DNA of 52,117 nucleotides, from assembly GCF_001720395.1 (NCBI RefSeq), contig NZ_MDTU01000001.1, positions 1,601,514 through 1,653,630 on the forward strand. Reading direction: 5' to 3'. The notes under the pieces were generated by a model that was not told the DNA's origin, searched no databases, and saw only the letters and a list, made by a program, of their open reading frames with translations. The position numbers and the translations under genes are program-made. Positions 9,748 through 18,997 of the stretch are shown piece by piece. Position 1 is the stretch's first letter; every line of letters begins with the position of its first letter. Source of the DNA: Piscirickettsia litoralis (lineage in GTDB: Bacteria; Pseudomonadota; Gammaproteobacteria; Piscirickettsiales; Piscirickettsiaceae).

Positions 9748-9776
9748 TTGCTTCAAACTTAAGGATTCCATACATA
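9748..9776 (+). promoter_or_regulatory. Possible promoter of phaA
   Basis: TTGCTT (9748–9753) and TACATA (9771–9776) are 17 bases apart, giving a leader of about 20 bases before the phaA ribosome site GGAGGG (9789–9794). Matches are partial. Confidence 0.4.
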
Positions 9777-9800
9777 GAGACATTTTTTGGAGGGATGAAG

Positions 9801-10982
9801 ATGCGTGATGTCGTTATCGTCGCCGCAGGGCGAACTGCAATTGGTGCTTTTGGCCAAAGTTTAGAAACTATCTCTGCACCAACCCTAGGTGCTACTGTCA
9901 TTAAAGGCTTACTTGAAAAAACCAAGTTAAGCGCCGATCAAGTTGACGAAGTCATTTTCGGACAAGTTCTCACCGCAGGCAGCGGACAAAACCCAGCACG
10001 TCAAACCGCCCTACAAGCAGGTTTAAACGAAACAACACCAGCACTTACAATCAATAAAGTCTGTGGTTCTGGTTTAAAGTCGGTGCAACTTGCAATTCAA
10101 GCCATTCGCTGTAACGATGCTGATGTCATTATTGCCGGTGGTCAGGAGAACATGAGCGCCTCGCCTCACGTCCTGCCTAAATCACGCAACGGTTTTCGTA
10201 TGGGCAGCGCCGAATTGGTCGATAGCATGATTCAAGACGGCTTGTGGTGCGCTATGAATGATTTTCATATGGGCGTTACTGCCGAAAACTTGGCCGAAAA
10301 ATATGATTTAACACGTGAAGAACAGGATCAATTCGCCGCTCTCTCCCAACAAAAAGCTGAAAAAGCCATCACAGCAGGCCGCTTTAAAGATGAAATCATT
10401 TCGGTAGAAATCCCACAACGTAAAAAAGACCCAATTATCTTTGCTGAAGATGAATTCCCGCGTTTTGGTTGTACCGCAGAAGGCTTAGGGAAGTTACGCG
10501 CCGCCTTCAAAAAAGAAGGAACGGTTACCGCAGGTAATGCCTCTGGCATCAATGATGGTGCAGCAGCAGTGATCTTGATGAGCAAAGAAAAGGCTCTTGA
10601 GCTTGATCTACCTATCCTTGCGACTGTTAAATCTTATGCCAGCGCAGGCGTCGACCCTAAAATTATGGGTATCGGCCCAGTCCCTGCCACCCAAGCTTGC
10701 CTAGAAAAAGCCGGCTGGAACATCGACGATTTAGACCTCATCGAAGCGAATGAAGCTTTTGCCGCTCAAGCGCTTGCCGTCAGTAAAGAACTTGAACTCA
10801 ACCCTGAGAAAGTCAATGTCAACGGTGGCGCGATTGCCTTAGGCCATCCGATTGGTGCTTCAGGTGCACGTATTTTGGTCAGCCTCATTCACGAAATGGT
10901 TAAACGTGATGCTAAACGCGGTCTTGCAACACTGTGCATCGGCGGCGGCCAAGGAACTGCCCTTGCGATTGAGCGCTCATAA
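9801..10982 (+). CDS. phaA: Acetyl-CoA acetyltransferase (beta-ketothiolase)
   Basis: A 393-residue biosynthetic thiolase that condenses two acetyl-CoA into acetoacetyl-CoA, the first step of polyhydroxybutyrate synthesis. It has the nucleophilic Cys near 88 in [10 protein letters not shown], the GGQENMS region, the late [10 protein letters not shown] with the active His, and the final Cys in TLCIGGGQG. The ATG at 9801 lies 6 bases after GGAGGG; the in-frame ATG at 9795 directly abuts that site and is unlikely to be used. The phaB, phaR, phasin and phaC genes nearby point to PHB rather than fatty-acid degradation. Confidence 0.93.
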   Translation: MRDVVIVAAGRTAIGAFGQSLETISAPTLGATVIKGLLEKTKLSADQVDEVIFGQVLTAGSGQNPARQTALQAGLNETTPALTINKVCGSGLKSVQLAIQAIRCNDADVIIAGGQENMSASPHVLPKSRNGFRMGSAELVDSMIQDGLWCAMNDFHMGVTAENLAEKYDLTREEQDQFAALSQQKAEKAITAGRFKDEIISVEIPQRKKDPIIFAEDEFPRFGCTAEGLGKLRAAFKKEGTVTAGNASGINDGAAAVILMSKEKALELDLPILATVKSYASAGVDPKIMGIGPVPATQACLEKAGWNIDDLDLIEANEAFAAQALAVSKELELNPEKVNVNGGAIALGHPIGASGARILVSLIHEMVKRDAKRGLATLCIGGGQGTALAIERS

Positions 10983-11045
10983 TAACAGCGTCTTAAATTT
11001 TTGAAATACACATTTTTTTAGATACACAATTCAAGGATTAAATTT

Positions 11046-11799
11046 ATGTCAGATAAAAAAATTGCAGTTGTCACCGGTGGTATGGGTGGTATTGGTGCAT
11101 ATATCGCACGCAAACTTGCTGATGAGGGCAATAAAGTTGTTGTCACCTACAACAGCGGTGGCCCTAACAGCGAGCGCGCGCAAACATGGTTAGCAAAACA
11201 AGAAGCCGAAGGTTATGACTTTGATGCCTTGTTTTGCAATGTCAGTGACTTTAACTCATGCAAAGAAATCACCGATGAAATTACCAGCCGTTATGGCCGC
11301 ATTGATGTTCTCGTTAATAATGCAGGTATCACCCGTGATGCGCAATTGAAGAAAATGGAGCAAGATGACTGGAAAGCGGTCATGGATACAAACCTAGACA
11401 GCGTTTTTAATATGACGCGTAATGTCATCAATGGCATGATTGATCGCAACTATGGCCGCGTCATCAACATTTCTTCGATCAACGGACAAAAAGGCCAATT
11501 TGGCCAAGCAAACTACTCTGCCGCCAAAGCAGGCATGCATGGTTTTACTAAGGCGGTCGCCCAAGAAGTTGCTCGTAAAGGTATCACCGTCAATACGATT
11601 TCTCCAGGTTACATCGGCACTGATATGGTCATGGCGATTCGTGAAGATATCCGTGAAAAAAGTTATTGCTGGCATTCCCGTTGGTCGTTTAGGTAAACCT
11701 GAAGAAATCGCTAAAGCTGTTGCTTACTTCGCTAGTGGAGATGCTGGCTTCATCACCGGCAGCAACTTAGCGATCAATGGCGGTCAACATATGTTTTAA
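11046..11799 (+). pseudogene. phaB: Acetoacetyl-CoA reductase, frameshifted in this sequence
   Basis: NADPH-dependent short-chain dehydrogenase that reduces acetoacetyl-CoA to (R)-3-hydroxybutyryl-CoA. The first frame carries the Rossmann TGGMGGIGAYIA, NNAGITRD, and the catalytic Ser/Tyr/Lys in ISSINGQKGQFGQANYSAAK. At an A6 run (11656–11661) it shifts and ends at 11696. Removing one A continues as REKVIAGIPVGRLGKPEEIA and finishes ITGSNLAINGGQHMF, the normal end, giving about 250 residues. The rest of the pathway is intact and the break sits in a homopolymer, so an error is more likely than gene loss. Confidence 0.88.
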
Positions 11800-11804
11800 T
11801 GGTG

Positions 11805-11829
11805 GTGATGGCCTAAGCCATCACTTTTT
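11805..11829 (+). terminator. Intrinsic terminator after phaB
   Basis: Perfect 8-bp stem GTGATGGC / GCCATCAC with loop CTAA, followed by TTTTT. It ends the phaA–phaB transcript before phaR. Confidence 0.8.
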
Positions 11830-11873
11830 AATATTTATTGTTATTTTTTTGTTAGTAGAGTAGGTGATCGATC

Positions 11874-12383
11874 ATGAGTGAAAATATCCGCATTATTAAA
11901 AAGTATCCTAATCGTCGTTTATATGACACTTCGATCAGCAGTTACATTACTTTAAATGACGTGAGACAACTTGTGGTTGATTGCGTAAAATTCCAAGTGA
12001 TTGATGCTCGCTCTAAAGATGATTTAACGCACACCACTTTGTTACAAATCATCAACGAGCAAGAGGATAAAGGCGCGCCGATGTTTTCTACACAAATTCT
12101 AGAAAATATCATTCGCTTTTATGGCAATTCCATGCAGGATTTTGCCCGCGGCTATCTCGATCGTAGTATGGCCCTTTTTGTTGAGCAGCAAAGCTCAATT
12201 AAAGATAAGGTTGAAAACCTTGTCAGCTCAGCATCGAACCCGATGAATATGAACCAACAACTCTTCTCCACATTCAGTGAAATGGCGCAATCTAACTTAA
12301 ATATGTGGTCAGAAATGCAGAAAAATTTTCAGCAGGTCACAAAAACAGCGGTCAATCCCACAGAAAAAGAAGAAGAAAATTAA
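11874..12383 (+). CDS. phaR: Polyhydroxyalkanoate synthesis repressor
   Basis: A 169-residue PhaR. The conserved N-terminal DNA-binding region is IRIIKKYPNRRLYDTSISSY followed by ITL, then the PHB-accumulation regulatory domain (TTLLQIINEQEDKG, PMFSTQILENIIRFYG). Proteins of this family bind phasin and other pha promoters and also sense PHB granules, releasing DNA when polymer forms. The C-terminal third is Gln/Asn-rich with coiled-coil character. It lies between phaB and the phasins and is likely to control the phasin promoters downstream. Confidence 0.93.
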   Translation: MSENIRIIKKYPNRRLYDTSISSYITLNDVRQLVVDCVKFQVIDARSKDDLTHTTLLQIINEQEDKGAPMFSTQILENIIRFYGNSMQDFARGYLDRSMALFVEQQSSIKDKVENLVSSASNPMNMNQQLFSTFSEMAQSNLNMWSEMQKNFQQVTKTAVNPTEKEEEN

Positions 12384-12404
12384 ACAAGACACCCACTCAA
12401 CCTA

Positions 12405-12434
12405 TTGACAGCAAAATAAAAACACTCATACTAG
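12405..12434 (+). promoter_or_regulatory. Promoter of the first phasin gene
   Basis: A consensus TTGACA (12405–12410) with TACTAG (12429–12434) 18 bases on. It lies between phaR and the phasin gene, so it is a natural candidate target of PhaR. Confidence 0.55.
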
Positions 12435-12495
12435 TAAACCAGGATAATATTCTCGGTTCTCAGGATATACACGTATAGCATAAGGAGCTTTGTCC

Positions 12496-12900
12496 ATGTA
12501 CCAGGAGTTTTTTTCACAGTGGAATGAGAAAGCAAAAAACGGTTTCACTCCTCTTATCGAACTCAATCAATTTTTCACGCGCACAACCGAACGCGTTATG
12601 CGTCAAAACATCGAAATCACCAATGATTTTTTCAATAATAACGTTGAGCAGCTCTCTGCATTAAAAGATGTTAAATCTGCAGAAGACTTCATTACCTTGC
12701 AAAGCAAGGCAGTTAATAACGTTAATACAAAAATCCAAAACACCACTCAACAGGCACTTGACCTTTTCAGTACAACTGCAAAAGAATATCAAGTTTGGCT
12801 AGAAAAATATGGCTTTGAACCTCTTAATAAGGCACAGACTCTACAGCCAGTTGAAACGAAAACAACAAGCAAATCAAATAGCAAAAAAACGGCGGCATAG
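12496..12900 (+). CDS. Phasin (PHA granule-associated protein)
   Basis: A 134-residue, all-helical amphipathic protein: YQEFFSQWNEKAKNGFTPLI, then RTTERVMRQNIEITNDFF and QALDLFSTTAKEYQVWLEK, ending in a Lys/Ser-rich tail. Short phasins of this kind coat polyhydroxyalkanoate granules and set their size. The ATG at 12496 is 8 bases after AAGGAG; the TTG two codons earlier would be too close to that site. The middle resembles the second phasin downstream (RTTERVMRQNIEITND versus RIVERTVRQNLEIAND), so the two are paralogues. Confidence 0.82.
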   Translation: MYQEFFSQWNEKAKNGFTPLIELNQFFTRTTERVMRQNIEITNDFFNNNVEQLSALKDVKSAEDFITLQSKAVNNVNTKIQNTTQQALDLFSTTAKEYQVWLEKYGFEPLNKAQTLQPVETKTTSKSNSKKTAA

Positions 12901-12911
12901 AAGCCAGACAC

Positions 12912-12940
12912 AAAAGGCCCAAACCTGGGTCTTTTATCTT
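12912..12940 (+). terminator. Intrinsic terminator between the phasin genes
   Basis: A 10-bp stem with one G·T (AAAAGGCCCA / TGGGTCTTTT), loop AACC, then a T-rich tail. Confidence 0.75.
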
Positions 12941-12968
12941 ACCGCAATGTAAATTTACCCCTGACATA

Positions 12969-12997
12969 TTGACAGTGCTCCTGTTATCAGATAGTCT
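12969..12997 (+). promoter_or_regulatory. Promoter of the second phasin gene
   Basis: Consensus TTGACA (12969–12974) and TAGTCT (12992–12997) with a 17-base spacer. With the upstream terminator it makes the second phasin a separate transcription unit. Confidence 0.55.
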
Positions 12998-13038
12998 GAG
13001 GTCAACAAATAGTGCATCGCAACAAAAGGACAATTACC

Positions 13039-13386
13039 ATGCAACAAGATTTCTTTCAACAGTTCAATAAAGTTCAACAAAATTTTATTAAGCCCGCGGT
13101 AGACTTTCAACAGCTAACAAACCGTATTGTTGAACGCACCGTTCGTCAAAACCTTGAAATCGCCAATGATTGTGTACAATCTTGGCAAAATCATTTTTCT
13201 GAATTCCAAAATGCTAAAAAAGTTGAAGACCTTCTTAATGTTCAAGCAAAATTTGCGACAGAAACCAGCAATAAATTAGCGGGCTATGCACAACAAGCAA
13301 TGGACATTTGTATCGAATCTTCTAAAGATTGTAACAACTGGTTCCAAGAAGGCTTATCTAGCGTAACGCCTGGACAAAAGAACTAA
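13039..13386 (+). CDS. Second phasin (PHA granule-associated protein)
   Basis: A 115-residue helical protein starting MQQDFFQQFNKVQQNFIKPA, with VERTVRQNLEIANDCVQSW and NKLAGYAQQAMDICIESSKD. It matches the first phasin in layout and central motif, and should bind PHB granule surfaces. The ATG at 13039 follows AAAAGGA; an in-frame GTG at 13012 overlaps that ribosome site and is unlikely. It has its own promoter and a strong terminator, as expected for an abundant granule protein. Confidence 0.8.
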   Translation: MQQDFFQQFNKVQQNFIKPAVDFQQLTNRIVERTVRQNLEIANDCVQSWQNHFSEFQNAKKVEDLLNVQAKFATETSNKLAGYAQQAMDICIESSKDCNNWFQEGLSSVTPGQKN

Positions 13387-13411
13387 ACTATTTTAGTTTC
13401 TTAAAAGCATT

Positions 13412-13456
13412 AAAACCCTCTTCTAGATAAACTTATACAAGAGGGTTTTTTATTTT
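13412..13456 (+). terminator. Intrinsic terminator after the second phasin, before convergent phaC
   Basis: An 11-bp stem AAAACCCTCTT / AAGAGGGTTTT with a 16-base loop and a T-rich tail on the plus strand. On the other strand the tail is TTTTAATG, so it may also serve phaC, which ends at 13483. Confidence 0.75.
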
Positions 13457-13482
13457 CTTAATATATCAGCTCACTGTTTTTT

Positions 13483-14547
13483 CTAAGTCCCAGCAATCGT
13501 ATTAATCACTTGCTTTTGAGTTCTACGGCTCACATATAAACCAATATGACCTGTTTCAAAACCAACCTCTTGATATAATAGCTCAGGGTTTACCTTCTCT
13601 TTAAGCGCACAGCTTGCACTCGGTGGCACCAACCAGTCATTTTCAGCGTAGAGATTTAATACTGGCACGGTTAATTCGGCCAAATTAATGGACTGACCTG
13701 CAATAGTTAAAAACCCTTCTATTAAGTTATTATGAATGTAAAAATCATCAATAAATTCATAAAGTGCTGCCACAGATAACCAGCCTGAGTCCCATAGCCA
13801 TTTTTCTAATTGATAAAATTCTTGGCGCTGTTGACGTTCTAGCTGGATAAAGTTCGCATATTTTAGCATTAATAAATTTGCAGGTTTTTGATAGGATAAA
13901 ACACTATTAATCGCACGAGAATTAATTAAATTACCAACTTTCATACAATTCAATTGGGGTTTAATGGCATAAAGTTGTTTAACTAACTTTGATAACTGAT
14001 TATCTGTCGTCTGAAAATCAATCGGTGTTCCCATGAGAATCAGCCGTTTTATCTTCTCTGGCTTTAACACACTCAAACACAGACTAAACACGCCACCCTG
14101 GCAAACACCGAGTAGCTCTAACTGCTGCTTATGGCAGTGCGCCAGCACTTTCTCTACCGCCTGGCTTAATCCCTGATCAATAATATATTCACAATAGGAC
14201 TGAACATTCCCGACACTTTGATCATTTTTCCACGACAGTAAATAAACATCAAAGCCAGCTGCAATCAATCCAGCAATAAATGAGTGGTCTTTAGATAAAT
14301 CAAGAATGCTTGGGTTGTTTAATAGTGCATAAGTCACTAATAATGGCCGGCCCGTGATCTTGCTACAATAACGCTGTAATCGCCATAATGCATTTTCAGC
14401 GATCAACTCGATTGCTATACTATCACCATCGCCCGTTGTTGTTACATGATTTTCCTGGCTATCAAGATTATTAGCAGAGGAAATAAACTTATTTAAAGAT
14501 CGCTCATAATGCTTCACCTCTTGCTCTAACTCTGACAATTCTAGCAT
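13483..14547 (-). CDS. phaC: Class III poly(3-hydroxyalkanoate) synthase, catalytic subunit
   Basis: A 354-residue PhaC, the length of class III synthases (class I enzymes are near 590). It polymerises (R)-3-hydroxybutyryl-CoA at the granule surface. The lipase-like box is LLGVCQGG with the catalytic Cys at 149; the Asp is near 304 in YAENDWLVPP and the His near 334 in ETGHIGLYVS. The start ATG overlaps the stop of the upstream phaE-like gene by 7 bases, indicating translational coupling. It runs towards the phasin genes, ending about 100 bases from them. Confidence 0.92.
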   Translation of the reverse strand: MLELSELEQEVKHYERSLNKFISSANNLDSQENHVTTTGDGDSIAIELIAENALWRLQRYCSKITGRPLLVTYALLNNPSILDLSKDHSFIAGLIAAGFDVYLLSWKNDQSVGNVQSYCEYIIDQGLSQAVEKVLAHCHKQQLELLGVCQGGVFSLCLSVLKPEKIKRLILMGTPIDFQTTDNQLSKLVKQLYAIKPQLNCMKVGNLINSRAINSVLSYQKPANLLMLKYANFIQLERQQRQEFYQLEKWLWDSGWLSVAALYEFIDDFYIHNNLIEGFLTIAGQSINLAELTVPVLNLYAENDWLVPPSASCALKEKVNPELLYQEVGFETGHIGLYVSRRTQKQVINTIAGT

Positions 14548-15083
14548 GATAAAATCGCCTGGATTGGCTGGCTATTATTACTAATCAGCTGATTATTAAC
14601 CAACGTTAATAACGTTTCACTAATTCGCTGTAAAGTCTCATCACAAAGGTTCAGCCACAGCTTGTAACAGCTATGCATCGTCATTGTTTGGCTAGACTGC
14701 AACTGTTGCCAAATCAGAGCGATAAATTGATCAAAAGATTGATCTAACAGCATTTTAAATTGGTGACTATAACATTCCCATTGACTTAGTAAGTCAGAAA
14801 ACTGAGTTAATTTTAACTCTTTAAGAAAAGCTTGTAGATAATTTAATAATTCATCAGAACCAGAAGACAGGGTATAGGCCGGAAAAATATCTTGTAATAA
14901 AAACGATCGGACCGACAATAAAGAATTTTTTAATAATTGCTGATCTTTGTCGATATTAGGTAACTTAAAAATAAGCAATAAGAGGTTCGAAAATCGTAAA
15001 AAGCGTTCACCTTCACGACGCACTTGTGCATGAACAACAGAATGAACAGTATCGGAATTTAACAGGCAGTGCTCACCTTGCAT
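14541..15083 (-). CDS. phaE: PhaE-like subunit of class III PHA synthase
   Basis: A 180-residue helical protein whose stop overlaps the start of the class III phaC by 7 bases. Class III synthases need a PhaE partner, usually encoded next to phaC. The C-terminal stretch SCYKLWLNLCDETLQRISET resembles the region before the PhaE interaction helices. It is only about half the length of classical PhaE (around 350 residues), so it would be a compact version. The call rests mainly on position and helical character. AGGTGA precedes the ATG at 15083. Confidence 0.6.
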   Translation of the reverse strand: MQGEHCLLNSDTVHSVVHAQVRREGERFLRFSNLLLLIFKLPNIDKDQQLLKNSLLSVRSFLLQDIFPAYTLSSGSDELLNYLQAFLKELKLTQFSDLLSQWECYSHQFKMLLDQSFDQFIALIWQQLQSSQTMTMHSCYKLWLNLCDETLQRISETLLTLVNNQLISNNSQPIQAILSC

Positions 15084-15095
15084 CTATCACCTACA

Positions 15096-15124
15096 TAAAA
15101 AAAGAGCGTGCAAAAGCACGCTCT
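15096..15124 (-). terminator. Intrinsic terminator after pnp
   Basis: On the minus strand, a perfect 9-bp stem AGAGCGTGC / GCACGCTCT with loop TTTT is followed by seven T. It ends the rimP–pnp transcript and separates it from phaE–phaC. Confidence 0.88.
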
Positions 15125-15138
15125 ATAGACATAACCGA

Positions 15139-17301
15139 CTATTCCGGTGCAGAACTGTCTTGCTGTGCAGGAGCCGCTTCTGCTGCTGGCTCTACAGGCT
15201 TGACGATCACTTCACCTGTTTGCTGATCGATACCTTTCATCGTTAAACGAATACGGCCTTGGCGATCAATATCAAGAACTTTCACTTTAACCTCTTGACC
15301 TTCACTTAAGCGGTCACTGACTTGATTCACACGCTCTTCACAAATCTGTGAAATATGAACCAAACCTTGCTTACCTGAAGCGAGGGCAACGAAGCCACCG
15401 AAGTCACGAATATTCGTCACCGTACCCGGATAGACCTTACCGATCTCGATGACCATGGTAATATCTTCAATACGTGCTTTCGCTTCTGCAGCTTTTTGAG
15501 CATCGACAGCAGAGATTTTCACTAAACCATCATCATCGATATCAATGCTGGTGTTGGTCTCTTCTGTTAAGCTGCGAATTGTCGCACCCCCTGGGCCAAT
15601 CAAATCACGAATCTTATCCGCTGGTATCTTGATTGTCGTAATGCGCGGCGCAAACTCAGACAAGGCACTTGGAGCCGCAACGACGCTATTCATTTTATCA
15701 AGAATGTGCATACGACCATCATAAGCTTGTGCCAATGCTGCACCCATGATTTCTTTGGTAATCCCTTCGATCTTGATATCCATTTGCAGTGCTGTCACAC
15801 CACGTTCGGTTCCTGCCACTTTAAAGTCCATATCACCTAGATGATCTTCATCACCCAAGATATCAGACAAAACAGCAAAGCGCTCATCATCTTTGATCAA
15901 GCCCATAGCAATACCGGCAACCGGTGCTTTAATCGGCACACCTGCATCTAATAGTGCCAATGAAGTACCGCAGACGGTTGCCATAGAACTCGAACCGTTA
16001 GATTCGGTGATCTCAGAGACAACACGCATGACATAAGGGAATTCACCCAATGTAGGCAATACCGCAGCAATGGCACGACGTGCCAAGCGGCCATGGCCGA
16101 TCTCACGACGTTTCGGCGCACCCACCATACCCGTTTCACCGACAGAATAAGGCGGGAAGTTATAGTGCAACATGAATGCATCTTTGCTCTCACCCACAGG
16201 CGAGTCAATCAACTGTGCATCACGCTCAGAACCTAAGGTTGCCACAACAATGGCTTGAGTTTCACCGCGTGTAAATAAGGCCGAACCATGCGTACGAGGC
16301 AAGATTTTGTTTTTAACAAAAATCGGACGCACCGTGCGTGTATCACGACCATCGATACGACGCTCACCGGCTAAAATATTACCACGGACAATATCACGCT
16401 CTAATTTACTAAAAGCTTTAGCAACTCGCGCTTGATCTAAACCATTTTCATCTTCAGAGACAAGGGCAGTAAGTACTGCTTCTTTCGCTTCACCAACAGC
16501 CGCATAACGTGTTTGCTTTTCTTGAATCTTATACGCTGCCTCTAAGGCTGCGCGCGCATGTTCACTGACTTTTGTATTCGCTTCAGTATCTTCTGCTGGA
16601 GGCAACCAATCCCATGCTGGCTTACCTGCTTCTTGAACAAACTCATCAATCGCATTAATCACCGCTTGCGCTTGCTCATGGCCAAATAAAACGGCGTTTA
16701 GCATCACCTCTTCTGGCAGCTCTTTAGCCTCAGACTCAACCATTAATACCGCACTTCGCGTACCGGCGACAACAAGCTCTAAGGCCGATTCAGCTAATTG
16801 CTCTGTCGTTGGGTTAAGAACATATTCACCATTGATATACCCCACACGCGCCGCACCCATTGGACCTAAAAATGGCACCCCTGAGATAGATAAAGCGGCA
16901 GAAGCACCAATCATTGCTGGAATTTCAGGGTCAACTTCAGGATCCCAAGATAAAACAGTTGCAACAACTTGAACTTCATTTTTAAATGCTTTTGGAAAAA
17001 GCGGACGCAATGGTCGATCGATCAGTCGACATGCTAATGTTTCTTTTTCTGTCGGCTTACCTTCACGCTTGAAGAAGCCACCGGGGATTTTTCCCGCGGC
17101 ATATGTTTTTTCTTGATAATTTACGGTTAAAGGGAAAAAATCACGCCCTTCAACCGCTTCTTTTTGGGCCACCGCTGTCACTAATACAGAAGTGTCACCC
17201 ATATGAACAACCACAGCTCCTGAAGCCTGGCGTGCAATCTCGCCAGTTTCAAGCGTAACAGTGTGTTTGCCATATTGAAAAACTTTTTTTATTGCGTTCA
17301 C
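15139..17301 (-). CDS. pnp: Polyribonucleotide nucleotidyltransferase (PNPase)
   Basis: A 720-residue 3'-to-5' exoribonuclease that degrades RNA with phosphate and forms the degradosome core. It has two RNase PH-like domains (first near [10 protein letters not shown], second near [20 protein letters not shown]), a KH domain ([20 protein letters not shown]) near 555–610 and a C-terminal S1 domain ([20 protein letters not shown]). A short Ala/Glu/Pro-rich tail follows. It is last in the rimP–pnp operon, after rpsO, as in Escherichia coli. A hairpin in its leader may be an RNase III processing site for autoregulation. Confidence 0.97.
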   Translation of the reverse strand: MNAIKKVFQYGKHTVTLETGEIARQASGAVVVHMGDTSVLVTAVAQKEAVEGRDFFPLTVNYQEKTYAAGKIPGGFFKREGKPTEKETLACRLIDRPLRPLFPKAFKNEVQVVATVLSWDPEVDPEIPAMIGASAALSISGVPFLGPMGAARVGYINGEYVLNPTTEQLAESALELVVAGTRSAVLMVESEAKELPEEVMLNAVLFGHEQAQAVINAIDEFVQEAGKPAWDWLPPAEDTEANTKVSEHARAALEAAYKIQEKQTRYAAVGEAKEAVLTALVSEDENGLDQARVAKAFSKLERDIVRGNILAGERRIDGRDTRTVRPIFVKNKILPRTHGSALFTRGETQAIVVATLGSERDAQLIDSPVGESKDAFMLHYNFPPYSVGETGMVGAPKRREIGHGRLARRAIAAVLPTLGEFPYVMRVVSEITESNGSSSMATVCGTSLALLDAGVPIKAPVAGIAMGLIKDDERFAVLSDILGDEDHLGDMDFKVAGTERGVTALQMDIKIEGITKEIMGAALAQAYDGRMHILDKMNSVVAAPSALSEFAPRITTIKIPADKIRDLIGPGGATIRSLTEETNTSIDIDDDGLVKISAVDAQKAAEAKARIEDITMVIEIGKVYPGTVTNIRDFGGFVALASGKQGLVHISQICEERVNQVSDRLSEGQEVKVKVLDIDRQGRIRLTMKGIDQQTGEVIVKPVEPAAEAAPAQQDSSAPE

Positions 17302-17328
17302 GTTTATGTTTCCTTAATTGTAAGAAAG

Positions 17329-17360
17329 CTCCAAAGCCACAAGCAGCTGCAGCTTTGGAG
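17329..17360 (-). other. Hairpin between rpsO and pnp
   Basis: On the minus strand a 9-bp stem CTCCAAAGC / GCTTTGGAG with a GC-rich loop sits 8 bases after the rpsO stop. In E. coli this spot holds an rpsO terminator and the RNase III site for pnp control. The tail here (CTTTCTT) makes a weak terminator. Confidence 0.5.
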
Positions 17361-17368
17361 AAAAAACT

Positions 17369-17635
17369 TTATCGACGCAGACCTAAGCGAGCGATCAGTG
17401 AACGATAGCGTTCAGCGTCTTTACGCTTTAAGTAATCCAATAACTTACGACGTTGGCTAACTAGACGAACTAGACCGCGACGTGAATGAAAGTCATGGTG
17501 ATGCGTTTTAAAGTGATCTGTCAGATACTTGATACGCGAAGACAATAATGCAACTTGCACTTCTGGAGAACCGGTGTCTCCTTCAACGCGTTGGAAGTCG
17601 CGAACAATTTGTTCTTTATCAGTGCTGCTTAACAT
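17369..17635 (-). CDS. rpsO: 30S ribosomal protein S15
   Basis: An 88-residue S15, which binds the central domain of 16S rRNA early in 30S assembly. The sequence shows the family pattern [20 protein letters not shown] followed by [35 protein letters not shown] in overlapping pieces, and ends IARLGLRR. Length is exactly typical. It lies between truB and pnp in the conserved operon. Confidence 0.98.
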   Translation of the reverse strand: MLSSTDKEQIVRDFQRVEGDTGSPEVQVALLSSRIKYLTDHFKTHHHDFHSRRGLVRLVSQRRKLLDYLKRKDAERYRSLIARLGLRR

Positions 17636-17680
17636 AAGAGATATACTCCAACTTAACCTAACTAGGATTTAGCACAATCA

Positions 17681-18619
17681 CTAGTTATTATTTATATCAG
17701 TGGACAGAATGCGAACGGGCTTCAGCTCATTCTCTGCCACAACTTCGGCGACACCAATGAATTGGTGTGCTTTTTCATCAAATACACAGACATAAGCACC
17801 AATTGCTTGCTGCGTATTCAAAGAAACAGACCGCCCCGTGCGCATATAGTACGCCATTTCTGGGGTTAAGCGCAATTCTGGCAAGTCTGTTAACATTGCC
17901 TCTATCGGCAATACATAGCCATCCAAGGCCGTTAAATCGTTTTGTTTTGCAAGGCTTTCAATCACTTGCAGTGATACAAGCTGGTTGTCACTAAAATGGG
18001 CAACTCGCGTGCGGCGCAACTCACTAACATGCGCCCCACAACCTAACGCCTGACCAATATCATCAACCAGGCTGCGAATATAAGTCCCCTTACTGCAATG
18101 AGCAGCAAGTTCTATATTCATCGAATTTTCAGCAACATTTAATAACTCTAGTGAGTGTATAGTCACATCACGCGCAACGCGCTCAATTTCTACGCCTTGA
18201 CGTGCGAGCTTATATAAAGGCTTGCCGTCTTTTTTAAGCGCAGAATACATCGGCGGCACCTGACTGATCTCGCCACGAAAGCTTGGCAATACCCCTTCAA
18301 TGTCTGCGCGTGTTACTGTCACTGGCAAACGTTCAGTAATTTCACCTTCACTATCCAGGGTATCAGTACGCTCACCGAGCTTAGCGATGGTTTGATAACA
18401 CTTATCTGTATCTAGTAAAAAACGTGAGAATTTAGTGGCTTCACCAAAGCAAATTGGCAACATTCCTGTTGCCAATGGATCGAGTGTCCCCGTATGTCCT
18501 GCTTTTTGAGCTTGATAAAAGCGTTTTACCCGCTGCAGAGCATGATTAGAGCTTAAGCCAGTCGGCTTATCTAATAACAAAACCCCATCAAGCTTACGGC
18601 CTTTTCTGCGTCTTGCCAT
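17681..18619 (-). CDS. truB: tRNA pseudouridine(55) synthase
   Basis: A 312-residue TruB, which makes pseudouridine 55 in the T loop of tRNA. LLLDKPTGLSSNHAL opens the catalytic domain and GHTGTLDPLATGMLPICFGE holds the catalytic Asp (about 47). SKGTYIRSLVDDIGQALG lies mid-protein, and a PUA-like C-terminal domain follows from about 250. The ATG shares its A with the rbfA stop (TAATG), so the two are translationally coupled. Confidence 0.96.
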   Translation of the reverse strand: MARRRKGRKLDGVLLLDKPTGLSSNHALQRVKRFYQAQKAGHTGTLDPLATGMLPICFGEATKFSRFLLDTDKCYQTIAKLGERTDTLDSEGEITERLPVTVTRADIEGVLPSFRGEISQVPPMYSALKKDGKPLYKLARQGVEIERVARDVTIHSLELLNVAENSMNIELAAHCSKGTYIRSLVDDIGQALGCGAHVSELRRTRVAHFSDNQLVSLQVIESLAKQNDLTALDGYVLPIEAMLTDLPELRLTPEMAYYMRTGRSVSLNTQQAIGAYVCVFDEKAHQFIGVAEVVAENELKPVRILSTDINNN

Positions 18620-18972
18620 TAACTCTTGCCATGTAATGCTTTATTAATCAAAGCGGACAAGGCATTACCCTGTTCTGTCGAGCCATCATACTCAAAACGT
18701 AATTTCGGTGTCGTACGCAGATTCATGCGCTTTGCCAACATGGAGCGCAGAAAGCCCGCGGCTTTTTGCAAAACAACAAGCGCTTCTTCACGCTCATCAG
18801 CCTCTTGCATCATCGTCACATAAACCTTGGCGTGGGCGAGGTCTTTTGAAACCTCAACCGCAGACACGGTCACCATGCCGATGCGTGGATCTTTCATTTC
18901 TTGCTGTAACAACTCAGCAAGCTCTTTTTGCATTTGGTCAGCAATACGCTGGGTACGACTATACTCTTTCAT
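18619..18972 (-). CDS. rbfA: 30S ribosome-binding factor A
   Basis: A 117-residue single KH-like-domain protein for late 30S maturation and cold adaptation. It shows RIADQMQKELAELLQQEMKD, then MVTVSAVEVSKDLAHAKVYV and LRTTPKLRFEYDGSTEQG, all standard RbfA features. It lies 25 bases after infB and overlaps truB by one base. Confidence 0.96.
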   Translation of the reverse strand: MKEYSRTQRIADQMQKELAELLQQEMKDPRIGMVTVSAVEVSKDLAHAKVYVTMMQEADEREEALVVLQKAAGFLRSMLAKRMNLRTTPKLRFEYDGSTEQGNALSALINKALHGKS

Positions 18973-18997
18973 CTTTTACCTTTAATCGGCCGCCAGC

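Noticed and set aside
14541-15083. Small phaE-like gene as a truncated pseudogene
   Set aside because: It has a ribosome site, an intact frame and a coupled overlap with phaC; a compact subunit is simpler than decay.
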